Part shown: positions 1 through 12,800 of the stretch, one piece after another
Numbering within the stretch: the first letter of the stretch is position 1
Layout: each line of letters starts with the position of its first letter
From: Solea solea
Lineage: Eukaryota; Chordata; Actinopteri; Pleuronectiformes; Soleidae
Reading direction: 5' to 3'
Assembly: GCF_958295425.1 (NCBI RefSeq)
Contig: NC_081137.1
Span: forward strand, 6,590,238 to 6,654,237
Length of the DNA: 64,000 bases
Position numbers and translations under genes: made by a program
Notes under the pieces: model-generated
Seen by the model: only the letters and a program-made list of their open reading frames with translations
The model's database searches: none
Told to the model about the DNA's origin: nothing

Positions 1-1797
1 ACACACTTGAGATGTGGCATGTTATTCACACACGTATTTTATATTTAATGATACCAAAGTTGAATATATGAAAACACTTTTTTAAAAAAAAAGTAATTTA
101 AAATGTATAATTTCATTCAAATTCTGTTTAATTTAAAACCTACACTAATGTCCATTTACATATACTCTATGCTCATGGTACATTCCTAAATCCAACAGTA
201 AAACATTAGCAATGCAAATACACTTGTTTCAGCATTAAGCATCAAATCCAAAAAATGAAAAACAAAAGAAAAATACAGTATCTATAAAATGATGAATGTC
301 AAAATTTTGGAAAATGGCAGGAAAAATCCCTTCAACACTTTAGAGGTAAAATATTTTGAGGTACGAGTGTTCATATATTTATTGGTACAAGTCAGACTGC
401 ATATGTAAACAAACATTTCTGACAAAAACAAACAAAAAAAGAGTATATAACACTTAAGTACAAGCCGTTTAAAACCTTCATATACAAAAATGTACTGCTA
501 AAAGAGAATAATATGTACAACTTTATAAGTCCGTGAGACCAAATAGGCACAATGTACTAGAATACTTCCATTAAAATTTGTTTGGTAGACTAGACAGTAG
601 ATCATTGGTGCATGAAATACTGTTTAATAACATTTTAAGTGAACACATTTTTAGCAAAAATGTTCCTTTTTGCAGGAGGCTTTGATTTACAACTTGTTAA
701 CCCTGCAGCTTCTCTTTAACTCAAAGAATTGAGTTAGAAACAGAGTTTCCTGCGGCCACTGAGGTTTGTGCAGTTGTACAAAGACTGACGGCAACATTCA
801 TGATTAAGAATTTCAGTAAGGCAAGATGAGAAGAGCAACTATCCTTCATCCGTGTTCTCAAGCACATACACAATGAAACAGGGAGCTTTCAGAAAGCTTT
901 GTGTTTCAGTACAGCGTCTTAAACTGATATAGACTTTCTCGTGTCTGTAATTTCCTTCTTTAGTATTTGTCTGATGAAAAGAAATGATGCATAACAATGA
1001 AATGCGACTCAAATAATTATATACATTATATACAGCATAAACAAATGAATTTTACACTACAAGTACATGTCCAACAACTGCATTTAAAAAAAAAATGTCA
1101 AATAAATATTTATTTATTCAGTTTGTGATGGGGGACTTTGTCTGTAATAATAGATATTGTTGATATTTAGTTTCAATCCTTAATTTGTCACTACTGTACC
1201 ATGGCATGTGATAATAATCTGGTATATGGAGTTATCTTTTCCTTTTGTCCCTGTCTTCGGGGTTATTCATTCATTCATTCATACAGTCATTCATCTTCTA
1301 CCACTTTATCCTCCGCATGAGGGTCACCAGTACATCACAAATCACTATTAAAGTAATGTTCATGTGACTCACTATGCAGATGATACACTGGTTTATCCAT
1401 CAGTTAAGCCTAATTATCTCACTCAGGTTGTCGCTGTCTCTCAAAAATGTTCAGTGCAGCTGTGAAACTCTTGTTTCTAATTCTGGTCTTGTTTTGTCGC
1501 GAAGACAAATGCATTTCAAAACACACTTTACATATGGAGCTGCGATCTGAAATATTTTGAACAAAGTAAGGGTGTCCGATGCTCCATGAGGAGGAATGTG
1601 GCTGCTTCTTTGGATTTGAATTCCCCCATCTCTGAATGGTGGCAGGCAATGGCATGATGCTGACAAATCCTGCGAGGGACAATGAAAAATGTTCAGGGAT
1701 AAGAGACATTTGAAAGACATTTTGTTGGTTGAAAGTTGGTTGAAAAACAGTTGTATTCGCTTCCACTCTTACCTTTTTTTGTGACACACCACGCTTC
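1..1797 (-). other. foxo1: foxo1 3' UTR region with probable 3' UTR intron
   Basis: On the minus strand a strong donor (AAAG/GTAAGAG) lies at 1773/1772, just 25 bases after the stop codon, so the 3' UTR is probably spliced, as I recall for mammalian FOXO1. Two acceptors fit: one with a good pyrimidine tract ending at 1670 (terminal exon from 1669) and one ending at 971 (exon from 970). The remainder is AT-rich with several AATAAA candidates on the minus strand (for example around 1104-1115). The true cleavage site may lie outside the window. Confidence 0.55.
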
Positions 1798-3769
1798 CTA
1801 GCCTGACACCCAGCTGTGTGTGGTGCTTTTTACCCTCTGTGGAAACCCATGAGGCCCTGCTGCGGGATCGAAGTTAAAGTCCAGCGCCCCACCATCCATG
1901 AGGGTGTCGTGGAGGACGGACTCCATGTCACATTCAAACCTCTCGATGGACATGTTGTCCAGGTCACTGGGCAGCCGTTCCTGATGATGATGATGATGAT
2001 GATGATGAGGATGATGACCATGTGGGTGAACTGAGTTAAGTTCCCTGTAGCCGTTGCTTCTGTTACAGTTTGCTGGGACATAATTAGTGTGTGCTGGGTG
2101 TCCACGGGGCTGCTGCATGCATGTCCTCAGGCTAGTCATTCGAGGAGGGGGTCCTGAGGGACAAGTCAATGGGATCATGTTACAACTATTCAAGTCTCGT
2201 GAGGTTGAAGGTCCCTGGTTATGAATAGCTTGTGGATTTACACAAGGCACAGGATGCGGATAATTCATCATTTTCACTCCACTGTGACTGCCCACATGAC
2301 ACTGCCTGATGTAAGGAGGAGGAGGAGGAAGACAATCTCCCCTTCCAACCTGAGATACCAATGTATCCCTTGAGGGCATCATGTCCCGATTGGCATCTGC
2401 ATCTGAGGTGAGCAACTCCTTGAGGAGACCAACAGGACAGATGTACTGGTTCTCATAAGCCCCAAAGCCTGGCTTGGTCTCTGGTCGTGTCTGCATGGGA
2501 GCAGGGGGCAGGGAGTTCATTCCCACTTGGCCGTACATACACTTTCGGTAGTCCTGCTGTGAATGTGGGGTCAAGCTCGCTGAGCTGTAGGGGCTACTCT
2601 GAAGCATGGCAGCATTTGACGAATGTGAGGAGTCAGAGCCCAGTGGGGCTTTTTTAGAAGGCAGCAGGTCCAGGTTATCCAGCAGAGTCTCCATGACGAT
2701 CTCTGAGTCATCGTGGCCCAGGGATCCAGCCACTTCAGACAAGCTAGGCAGGGTGGAGGCTTTCTTTGTCCCCGCCACCCCAGAATACATCATGTGGCCT
2801 TCGGACTCTCCCAGGTCATCCTGCTCAGAGGGGAACGGCGAATGGTGACCACTCAGTGTGCTGGCATCAGAGCTGGTACGCTTCCTAAAGGAGCTCCAGG
2901 TTTCAAAGTCCTCGTTGCTGTGGGAGTTCGGGCTGCCCAGCCAGTTACCAGAGTACTGGGAACCAGGACTAGCTCCTCCTCCCTCAACACCTTCCTGTAG
3001 CGCCACCTGGGTAGAGAAACACAAAAGAACACCAAAATCAACTCAGATTCAACAAACTGATTATACTGTATGAATATAGTGTTCATACAATATTACCTTT
3101 TTCTTTGTCGCCCTTCCTCTGCTCTTGGCAAGCTTACTGTTGTTGTCCATGGAGGCAGCTCTGCGCCGCGGTGACTTGCCGTTCTTTCCTCCTTCTGGAT
3201 TCAGCATCCACCAGGAGCTTTTCCCTGTTCCTTCATTCTGTATGCGCACAAATCGGCTGTGCAGCGACAGGTTGTGTCTGATGGAGTTCTAAATGAGAAA
3301 AGAGTTCGGTCAATTGTAAGATTGTCTCTAGAGGTATTCAGAGAAAACCACTTTCGTTTTTCTAAAGATTGCTTTCTGTGGTAAATGCAAACCACCAAAA
3401 ACTTGGTCACTGCTTACCTCATGAAAGACCAGACAAAGTGACTTAATTTAATGTCTGCAGACATCTATATCCACTGCTTTTTATTAGGCATTTTGAAATA
3501 ATTATTTTGCTCCCTCTTCTCATCATCAAGGCACCAAAAATGTTCAATCTGGCACAACAGAGCAGGGGATGGATCACTTGTTTTATCCTAAATAAATATT
3601 TGGAACGCTCACAGGGCAGATGTCGGAGCAAATGGAGAACATTACTGATTATGAATATGATGTCATCCAGCCTGTTTGTGAGCTAGACATGTCATTTGGT
3701 TACTTTTTTTAAAGGTATTTTGTCCAGACAGGAATAAAAGACTGATGACAAACCTGCCAAATATGTATG

Positions 3770-3815
<46 letters not shown>

Positions 3816-6800
3816 GGATAACAAACAAAATCTACTGTTTTTGCATGTCTGAGCATCTTCTTTTATCACATCACCATTACATGGCTTTCTGTTTATCCTA
3901 CGACTGTGGGTTTCACCGAAGTATTTTAAGTCAAAATTGTTTGGCTATAGCTCTCATTGGTCACTCCCCACAGGGTGCAATATTCATGTGTTTCCTGTGA
4001 TTTCCACCAGAGTTTTATCTGCACAGCACTATCCCACCCTTCCCCCCGCACTAACACTCCTCCTGCAAACCAGAAATCGCAGACACAACAAGAAAAGATG
4101 GAGACGAGTAAGAGCAAAAAAAAAAAAAAGATCTGAATCATCACAGCTGTAGGAAAATCCAATCATGTCTGTGTTTTGTCTCAGACCAAGGGTTCTTGTT
4201 ATACAACTGCGCTACTGAAAGGGCTGATTCAAACTGCATTTCTTTGGGTTTTACCCAACTGGCTCCCTTTTTTTGCGTGTGGTCACATTCGTCCTCACGC
4301 GACCACGTATACACCTAAAGCCCTGTTCATATTTTCTCTCTAATGCTATGTTATGAACCATAAAAAGGACGCAGAGGCGACTCCTGCGGTACTTCTCTTT
4401 AGGAAGAAAAACAGCGACGGTTGAGAAACAGCGAGACCTTCACACAGGACACAGATGCATTGTGCCACTAGGTCTCTCTGGACAAACTCTTCCTCAAATG
4501 CTACCCAACGCTGTGCTGGATGGCGACGGCGGGCACGTCAAAAAACCAAAGAGCAGCAAAAGATGAGCTAGCAGGGAATTTCCCCTCAATACCCATGTGA
4601 ACCCAAAAGCAGCTCCTTGCAGTTAGTAAAGCCAGATGTCCCCAACCACAGGATTCAACAGGGATGTACAAAGCATGGAGATGCAGACACTAACATTGAA
4701 AATAACAGACACATTGTCTGACTGTCTCGACAGTGCTGCTCTTTGTTTGGGGGTTTCAGTGTTTATTAAGCAGGATAATTAGGCTCGCATTCAGTCATGT
4801 ACATTTTTATTTATGACTGTTATTACTATTGTGTAACATAAACCATTTGTATAGGGACTTTTTATAATTGAGGATGTTTCTCAGGGAACTGCACAAGTAA
4901 GACGGGGGACTTTATATCGCTATAGAAACGGAACAGACTTATTCTTTGGGACAACTGTCGGCATATGAATGCGCTGGACCACAAAAAAAGTTCAAGCCCA
5001 AGCTATACATCAGGAGCAGCTTTCTGGAGCCTAATACTATAGCGACAAGCTGTGCATGAATGAGGTTATAGAGTTCGAAATGAGAATGGGGGCGGTGGGG
5101 GGTGGCAGAGAGAGATGTTTTTGCCGGTGGAGCTGGGGTCAATGAGTTCACTGTGTGTGCTGAACACGAGCTCCTCAGCCGGCGCTGACAGAGACATGCA
5201 AACAGGCTGGATGGAGCAGGAGCAGAGGAAGCGGGAGAAGCAGAGCCACTCCAAGTGGCTGCGTAGTGATACGCACAAAAGGCCATGCAATACTCTGGCT
5301 TGTTTTTCCATTTACTACGTGACCCTTTCTCCGCCTTTACTCACTTTTCACATGAGCTCAATCCGTAAGCGAAGGCAGGAAGTGAGTCATTAGTGGAGTA
5401 CCTGTGATCTGAGCAGGGTGCTGCACAGACTGAGTAAACTAACTTTTTTTTTTTATTCAACTAACCAAATGACATGTCTGGCTCATATGCTGGTAATATG
5501 CAAATATATACAGCCTCTGATCAGTGCCTACAATAGATCCTGGACTGGATGACTGGGCACCAGGAAGAGGCATTCTCTCCTTGGCCTGGGATAATCCTAG
5601 TTTGAGACAGACCTCACCTCAACCCAAAGAGAACAAAAGACATCTCCTGCCTCTTAATTCAAGAAGTGCCCCATTCACACGTTACTACGCTGAAAGCCTG
5701 ACCCAAGGTGCCCTGTATGTTTCATTGTTGCTAAACCTCTCTTTAAAAATATATTGTCACGGGCCTTTACTTTTAATCATCTTTGAACTAGTAAAATATG
5801 TGCACCTGTAGCTGCGTGACAGCTCATCTGAATGTGGGCCATTAAGAAATCTACGTGATCCTCACTGACCTCTTTTAGTAACCAGGGGAGTTCCCATGCC
5901 CGGATTACGGAGGAAGGTGACATAAATGTTTAAGAGCAGCTAGAGGAGTCATTTAACACAAGCTTGCACTAAAGTCTAAGATGCAGTGCTTCCAGTTTAT
6001 GTCAGTGTAAAACCATTCTAATAATAAGCAGCTTTGCCTTTGCTCTTTGCTGCTCTTGAGGACAAAATATCTTGCTTGTTGTTAGTGTTGATAATTTGAT
6101 TCTGACTTTTTTTTTTTTTTTTAAACTTAATCCCAAAAAAAGGATCTCTGTATGTGATCAACTATATGTTGTTGTTCATTGGTGAATATCTATGTGTGTA
6201 AATTTATATGTATATCCTGAAAAGATGTTTAATATATTGTACAGTATTAAATATTAACTTTAATCTGCCTCAACGATACCAGTTTTAATGTTATGGGTGT
6301 ATATTGCTCTAGTTTAAAGCTTTCTAGTGACAGTATCTATTGTATTTAGGAACACTCAGTGTGTTCCTAAATACTGGGCTGCTCAACTACATGGTTGCAC
6401 GCAGAAGGCCTGCGTTAGATTACGGGGAATCATCCACCACCTCACAGGATCCGTGTGCTCATCGTGCACCCAGTGATCTCTTCATCATCTGTCACTAGTA
6501 CCATCAGATAAACTGCTGCAGCGTGCATCGACTCCTCCCACTGAACTTCAAAACAATCAAATTGACACAGCTGCTGTTTCTTGTGTAGCGAAGCATGAGG
6601 CTCACACTAACGGTCGCAGGATAAGTAAACAAACAAGGCCCAGTTGCAAAGACAGGTGCAGCCACAGGGAAAGTGGCCTCACTTGCAATTGGTCCAAACA
6701 ATTAGACACCGAGCAGCAGACAAAACCACAGACAGGACAGAGGATCTCCCAGGAGGCTGACTGCTGGAGAACAGCTGCTTCTCAAATCAGTAACTCAGTT

Positions 6801-9800
6801 TTATATCAATGATGTTTAGCTCGTGATGAAAACAACATTTTAAGGTTGAGTTTACTGCATGCGGGTACAGTTAGGATGAAGAAAATACATTAAACTGAGT
6901 TTAAGTCACATTTTAAAGAGGATTTAAAAGTAAAAGTTGAAATGCTGAGCTATAAAACTCCCACACATATGATACATATCAATGTAAAACTGTGGCTGCA
7001 AAATCCCCTAATGGTCAAATAATGATCAAATGTATTACTCATCAGCTCAAAAATGAATTTTATTTAAGAATAAGAGCATGCTATTACACACGCTGAGAGA
7101 AACATGTGTGTCGTAGTCATTGGCATCTGTTTGTCCGTCTGTCCTTCTGTCGCAGCAATAGCTCTGGGTGTTTCAATCCAATTTAAACTAAACCTGATGC
7201 AGCAAGATGGTAGGGGGTGGGGTCAGGGCCTGCACTGTCACAGCATGGGATTAGATTTTTCATATTATGATAATATATGGGAAAGAACTTGAATAGTTTT
7301 CATACCAATACAATTTAAATGGTTTTAAATAATGAGTTACACAGGGACAGAAATCACAGGTTACCTCATGATACGATACGTGATACATGGTCCACAATAC
7401 AACAATTGTGCAGGACATGTAAATGATCCAGGGCTCAGTATAGTCTCAGTATAAGTTATACATTCTTGCATCTTTGATTCTGCATTGAATTACGGTTACA
7501 GGCAAATGTCTTCACCAGTTTATTGACTATAATGTCTTTGGCTGCAGGTGTGACTTAAACTTTTTTTTTTACCATTAGTAATATTAGTTTGTTCACTGCT
7601 GCATTGCAATTATTTACATGTGTATAACAAAATGTGATTAGGAAGCAAATGAGGCCACAGGGTAGTAGCTTCTGTGTCATCACAGCTGGAAAGAACATGA
7701 CTGCTACCACGACTTAGCAGTCAGGTAAATGAAAGAGACAGTGCACAGTACTTGCAGAGATTACAGTAAAAGGACAAGCCACTTCCTGACACTGTCTTCC
7801 TGTGCAAAAGCCCCACCCCCTTGCATTCGCCTCTGACCCAGAAGTGCAAGCTACAGGGTTACATGGTTGGTAAAAAAAAGAAGAAGTAGAAGGACCCTGC
7901 GATTCAGTGTGGACAGACCATGTGTCCTCTCCATGGCTCCAGGGACAATGCAGGCTACTTCATTAACACTGAGCATCAAACTGAGTGACCTACTTCTCCA
8001 GTGGCTTCAAAGTGGGAGCATGAAAGGGCCCTGCAGAGCTTTGTGTTGACAGTTCAACCATAACTAAACAATGAGGGGACAAATGAGTATGATAGACAAA
8101 GACATACTGTATATTCTCACGAAATGTAGCGCTATTTATAAAAAACGTACACAAAGAGTGTAAAAATCCCCCCCCCCCAAAAAAAAAAAACCAAACTTTG
8201 TCGTCCTTATCTTTAAAGTGAAACACATTCTTTGCACACTTTACAGGGTGAAAAGGCCAACTTGTTTTTATAGGATTGGACACTAATCTTAGTCACTTCT
8301 GACCCCTTGTCTCTTTATTCCCTTCTTCTTAGCACTACATTTCTCCTCACCCTTATCTTTCAAACTTTGAATAGTGGGTCTGAGGCCGATTCCTTTTTGT
8401 GGACATAATATACAGGGCGATTATTATCCTGCACAGGAGGACAATGTAGACACCCACATGCCGCAGATTCCACAGACTCACACACATGTGTAGACAGCAG
8501 ACTGTATACACAGACCTCAGCCCACTGCCTACCAGTCAGCTGACTGGTCCCCTGCTTCCCTCAGGCCACGGCCGCTCCACTTTGAAAGCCCCTGCCCCAA
8601 GCCTCCCTTTCTTTATGGAGTTACTTAAGGCATTCAGTGGGCCTCTTAAGTTCAGGGCAGGCCTCCCTTTTTAACCTTGTGATCCCGTGACAAATAGCTG
8701 ACAGTTATTCAGGCTTTTCTTTTCTTCTTGCCTCCTTCAGTAGCTGTTGTCTTTTTCTACGCCACAAATTGAGTTTGCAAACAAATGATTAAAAAGTTAA
8801 TTTAATATTATTATGTTTAGCAAATTTAAGAGAAAAAAGTCAAATGATTATAAAACACAATTCATCATTCATGGTCTACATTGAATAAGGAATTATGGGC
8901 ATGAATATGCTATGATTCTTTTCTACTCATTACATTACATTACAAAATGTTTAATCAATATTGCATTGGTTAAAACGTTTCTATTCCACTGGCAAAGTAT
9001 TTAGTTTGTGAATTGCATCGGTATTTGCAATACAAGATGTTCCTTGAATGCATCTTGACGTGAGCCGCTGTGAACCGCAGTTTGTTGTCACGTTTCCTTC
9101 TGACAAAATGATGTTTGATCATGTAGGTTCAGTTCCTGGGAGTACTAAAAGCACACTTTGCAACATGCAAACAACATATATATATGATAAGCGTATAAAT
9201 TAAATAAGGAACAACAAACAATGATCATACAAAAGTGGAAGTTAGCTTGAAGAAAGCAAACCACTGCTGTACCACCAGTGGTACGCAAGCTTCCTATGGT
9301 GGTACACGTACCACAGTTTGAGAACCATGGATCTACAGAGTACACTGCAGCAACGACAGCTTCCCGTCCAAATTACCAGGCAAATGTAGTAGTAGCAGTA
9401 TTGTGAGGGGAACAGACATGTTATTTCTTTTAGATCACTTTATCTATTGACTATCAGGATGTAAAGTATATTTCTCTATCCTTCATTTTTGTGAAAGGCG
9501 CTTTATAAATCTAAGTTATTATGATTATTATTATTAGGGCTGCAATTTAATATTTTGATCATTGATACATTTTTTTTTTAGATTTTTCAGCTTCTAAAAT
9601 GTGAAAATTTTCTCAATTCTTTGCTCCATGTAACAAAGAAACCATTAAAGCTGAGTAATTTTGGTTTGTGGACAAAACATGTTAAGGTTTGGAAAACTCA
9701 ACTTTTTCTTTTCATTAACATTTTATGGACCAAACAACTAATTGATGAATCGCGAAAATAATTGATTGACAAATGAAAATGATTGTTAGTTGCAGCCCTA

Positions 9801-12800
9801 ATTTACATACTTTATTAAAGTTAAACTAAAGCCATATATCTACAAACATGATTTACATGAGATTATCATGAAGTATACACACAGTCTGTGGTGCCGAACA
9901 GTTTGCATTTCATTAACTTTGCAACTCCACTAGTTGCCACTTTCATCAGTTTTCATTTGACCCATGGGATGATGTTCATACAGTAAGCTTTTCCACTGAA
10001 CAGCTCAGCTCATCCTGAATAAAGGCCCTCAGTGTTGTCTGTGACAAATGTCCACAGTAGGAACCGTGATGATGCCACATACCCAAACTGCCTTCAAAAC
10101 CGAGGGCTTTTACACTTCAACACGTACAACAAACAGCAGTCAAACTCTCAAATGACATCAAAACCTCTCTGTCAGTTAAACCCAGCGGCGCTACTTCCTG
10201 TTACATTATCTAAGGTCACAGTTCACTGAGGAAAAACAGTGGCAGTACCAGCCTTTTTCAGTACATTGTGTGCTATAAACTACCACTCATACCCATCAAT
10301 GCCCCAGGGGAACCTTTTGGGGCCCTCTCTTGTGGCAAATGCATTGTGCACACAAAACCTAGTCTATGCAAGTTTTGGAGGGAAAACAAAAATCCCCGTG
10401 ACATGAGAGAGACAGGAAGCCGAAGCGGCACCAGCATCATCCCTGCCCTACACCCACCTTCATTTTCTAGGTGGAGCTGTATTATCACTGCAGTTCAGAC
10501 TCAATGCCCTCCACCCACCATGAGGTCTCTGGCTTATCTCTGTCTGTCTCAACAATCAGAGCTCACGCTCACATGCATGCGGATTCTAAAGTCAATACAA
10601 AGGCCTGAAAATGACACACAACATAATACAGCGGGCTGGTGATTTCTTTCACCACGTGGTGGGGAAACAAAAAGACGTGCATGTAGAATTTGATGCACAA
10701 ACATGGCCCATAAATGGTGCCTCTCCATCAGTGCCTTCTCTTTTTCCAGCCGTGACCCTCGTGTTTTGCAGGGCGGGGATGTTAACACATGGCACTGTTT
10801 TCCATCCACTCGCCAGGAAATGCATCATAGTTCATTGTGGGGGGACTGTCGTGTGTTTTTTTAACAGGAAAGTGTAAAAATAACTATTAGCCGGTGGTTC
10901 CAAGGCGAGGCGAGCGTGCCAGAAGTTAGGAATGCAGAGGTTGAACTACAGATGTGTTGATTTAATATTAAAGATAAACAAGCGAGAGCTGCTTATTTTT
11001 GTTTTGACAAAAAAAAGGTGGTCAGGTAGATTCCCACTATGGTGTCAATTTTATTAGCAGTAAATCAGGAGTAAGATTGGCAAGTAAGAGGTTAAGCTGT
11101 TTGTTTACGGTGTTTAAAATAAGGTCAACATATGATCTGCCGTCAACAAAGAGGGCCTCTGATGTGATTGATGAACAGAGAAGAAAGAAGTTAGTATGTA
11201 TGGAATATGCGTGTTATCCACAGAGCTGCAGGGATTGGTCCTTTAATTTACAGACCTTGTGTTTCATACATTTGGCCCTGACAACTGAAATGTCTGCAAT
11301 CCTCAAACACAAACACAAACACCTTCAGCAAAAAGGCCCGAGAGAGGGAACAAAGGGAAGCGATAGGATACACAGCAGCAATCCCTTTCTCCAAGCTGTA
11401 GCATCCGCTGAGGAAACTCTAGAAGACAGGAACACAAAGATATGAGCACAGAGCTCAGGAATGGAGGATGTTTGACGTTGTTCCCAGCATCCCCTTCTCC
11501 AAGCCCCTTCCCCTCCAACACACTCCCCAGCACTGATTGAGCTGTTTGTGTCACCTCCTGTTATTGTCGGGTTATCTCGGAACAGTTTACGCCACTCTAC
11601 CTCGTTGCATGCAAAAATCAGTCTGTTTTCACCAGCCACTGCCTGTAGCCTCTTTTCCACTAAAATTAGCTCACTTGGGATTTATTTTAACATGGGGAAA
11701 AGGCAATTAACACCATTCTTATTGCCAGTGGCTGGTCTGGTCTGGTCTGATCTGGTCTGGGTGAAAAAACACCCCTGAGTCACCCGTGTGTGAAATGTGA
11801 CGTCAAGAAAACGCCGGAAACAGAACCAGTCAGTGGAAGAAAACAACAACACATTGGAGCCACAGCGTTACAGCAATTACTATTTTGAATCTTTTTACGT
11901 CAGTTTCTGGTTCAAGCTCAACAGGGAGCGATGAAAGACTAAAGATCATGATTACATTTTTTATAAAATCAAGACACAAGTTGGAAAAAAGTACATTTCA
12001 CTAAAAACATTCAAAGCTAATAGCTATGCTAACAGAGTTTCCAAACCCTGGTCCTCAGGGACCCCTGTCCTGCATGTTTTAGATGTTTCCCTGCTTCAAC
12101 ACACCTGATTCAAAAGTGTCAGGCTTTTGATGTCCAGCTGACTATATGAATCACATGTTTTGATGCAGGGGAACAATTCTGGGAAACATCGGTGTCGAGG
12201 GTAGTTGGAACACAACTGGACACTTTTCCATTATACAGTTCTAGCACTACTCGGCTCTACTTGGTTTTTGATTTTGCCGTCTTATGCGCGACACACACAA
12301 ACTAGAGATGAGCAAAATGGTTATTTTTGGTGTAACTGAATCATTAGAATCAGTGAATTCGTTCAGTACTTCCTGCATGACCACTGAACTGAAATACAGC
12401 TGAACGGGTCGTGATTGGGCTCACCATCGCAGGTTTTTAATAGTGCTGTCGCTAAATACACCAGACTCCTCTGTTAAATGTTGAGATTTTAGACTAGATT
12501 TTATTTCCTTGCTAAATGTTGTTTCCAGGATTTCTTTAAGTCTTTTTAACTGATCTACAGATTGTTGAGTTTGATTGTTGAGTCGGACGTCGCGCTCATG
12601 ACTCTTCCAGTTGCCGACAGTCTGTTGACGTCATATTTTAGTATCAGCTCAGCTCGCTTGGAGCAGGTATTAAAAAAAGCACAAGGTACCAAGTTCTATA
12701 TCTCTGACGGAAAAGCAAAAAAATAAGGATGTTCAAACTGTGTAGTGGAAAAAAGCCCTAAGGTCTTGCATTCCAACTACTGCTGACTGGAGCCAAAGCC

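Noticed and set aside
1816..2105. Plus- and minus-frame ORFs over the foxo1 C-terminal exon, including Met/Ile-rich runs
   Set aside because: They are other-frame readings of the foxo1 His-codon repeat and conserved coding sequence.
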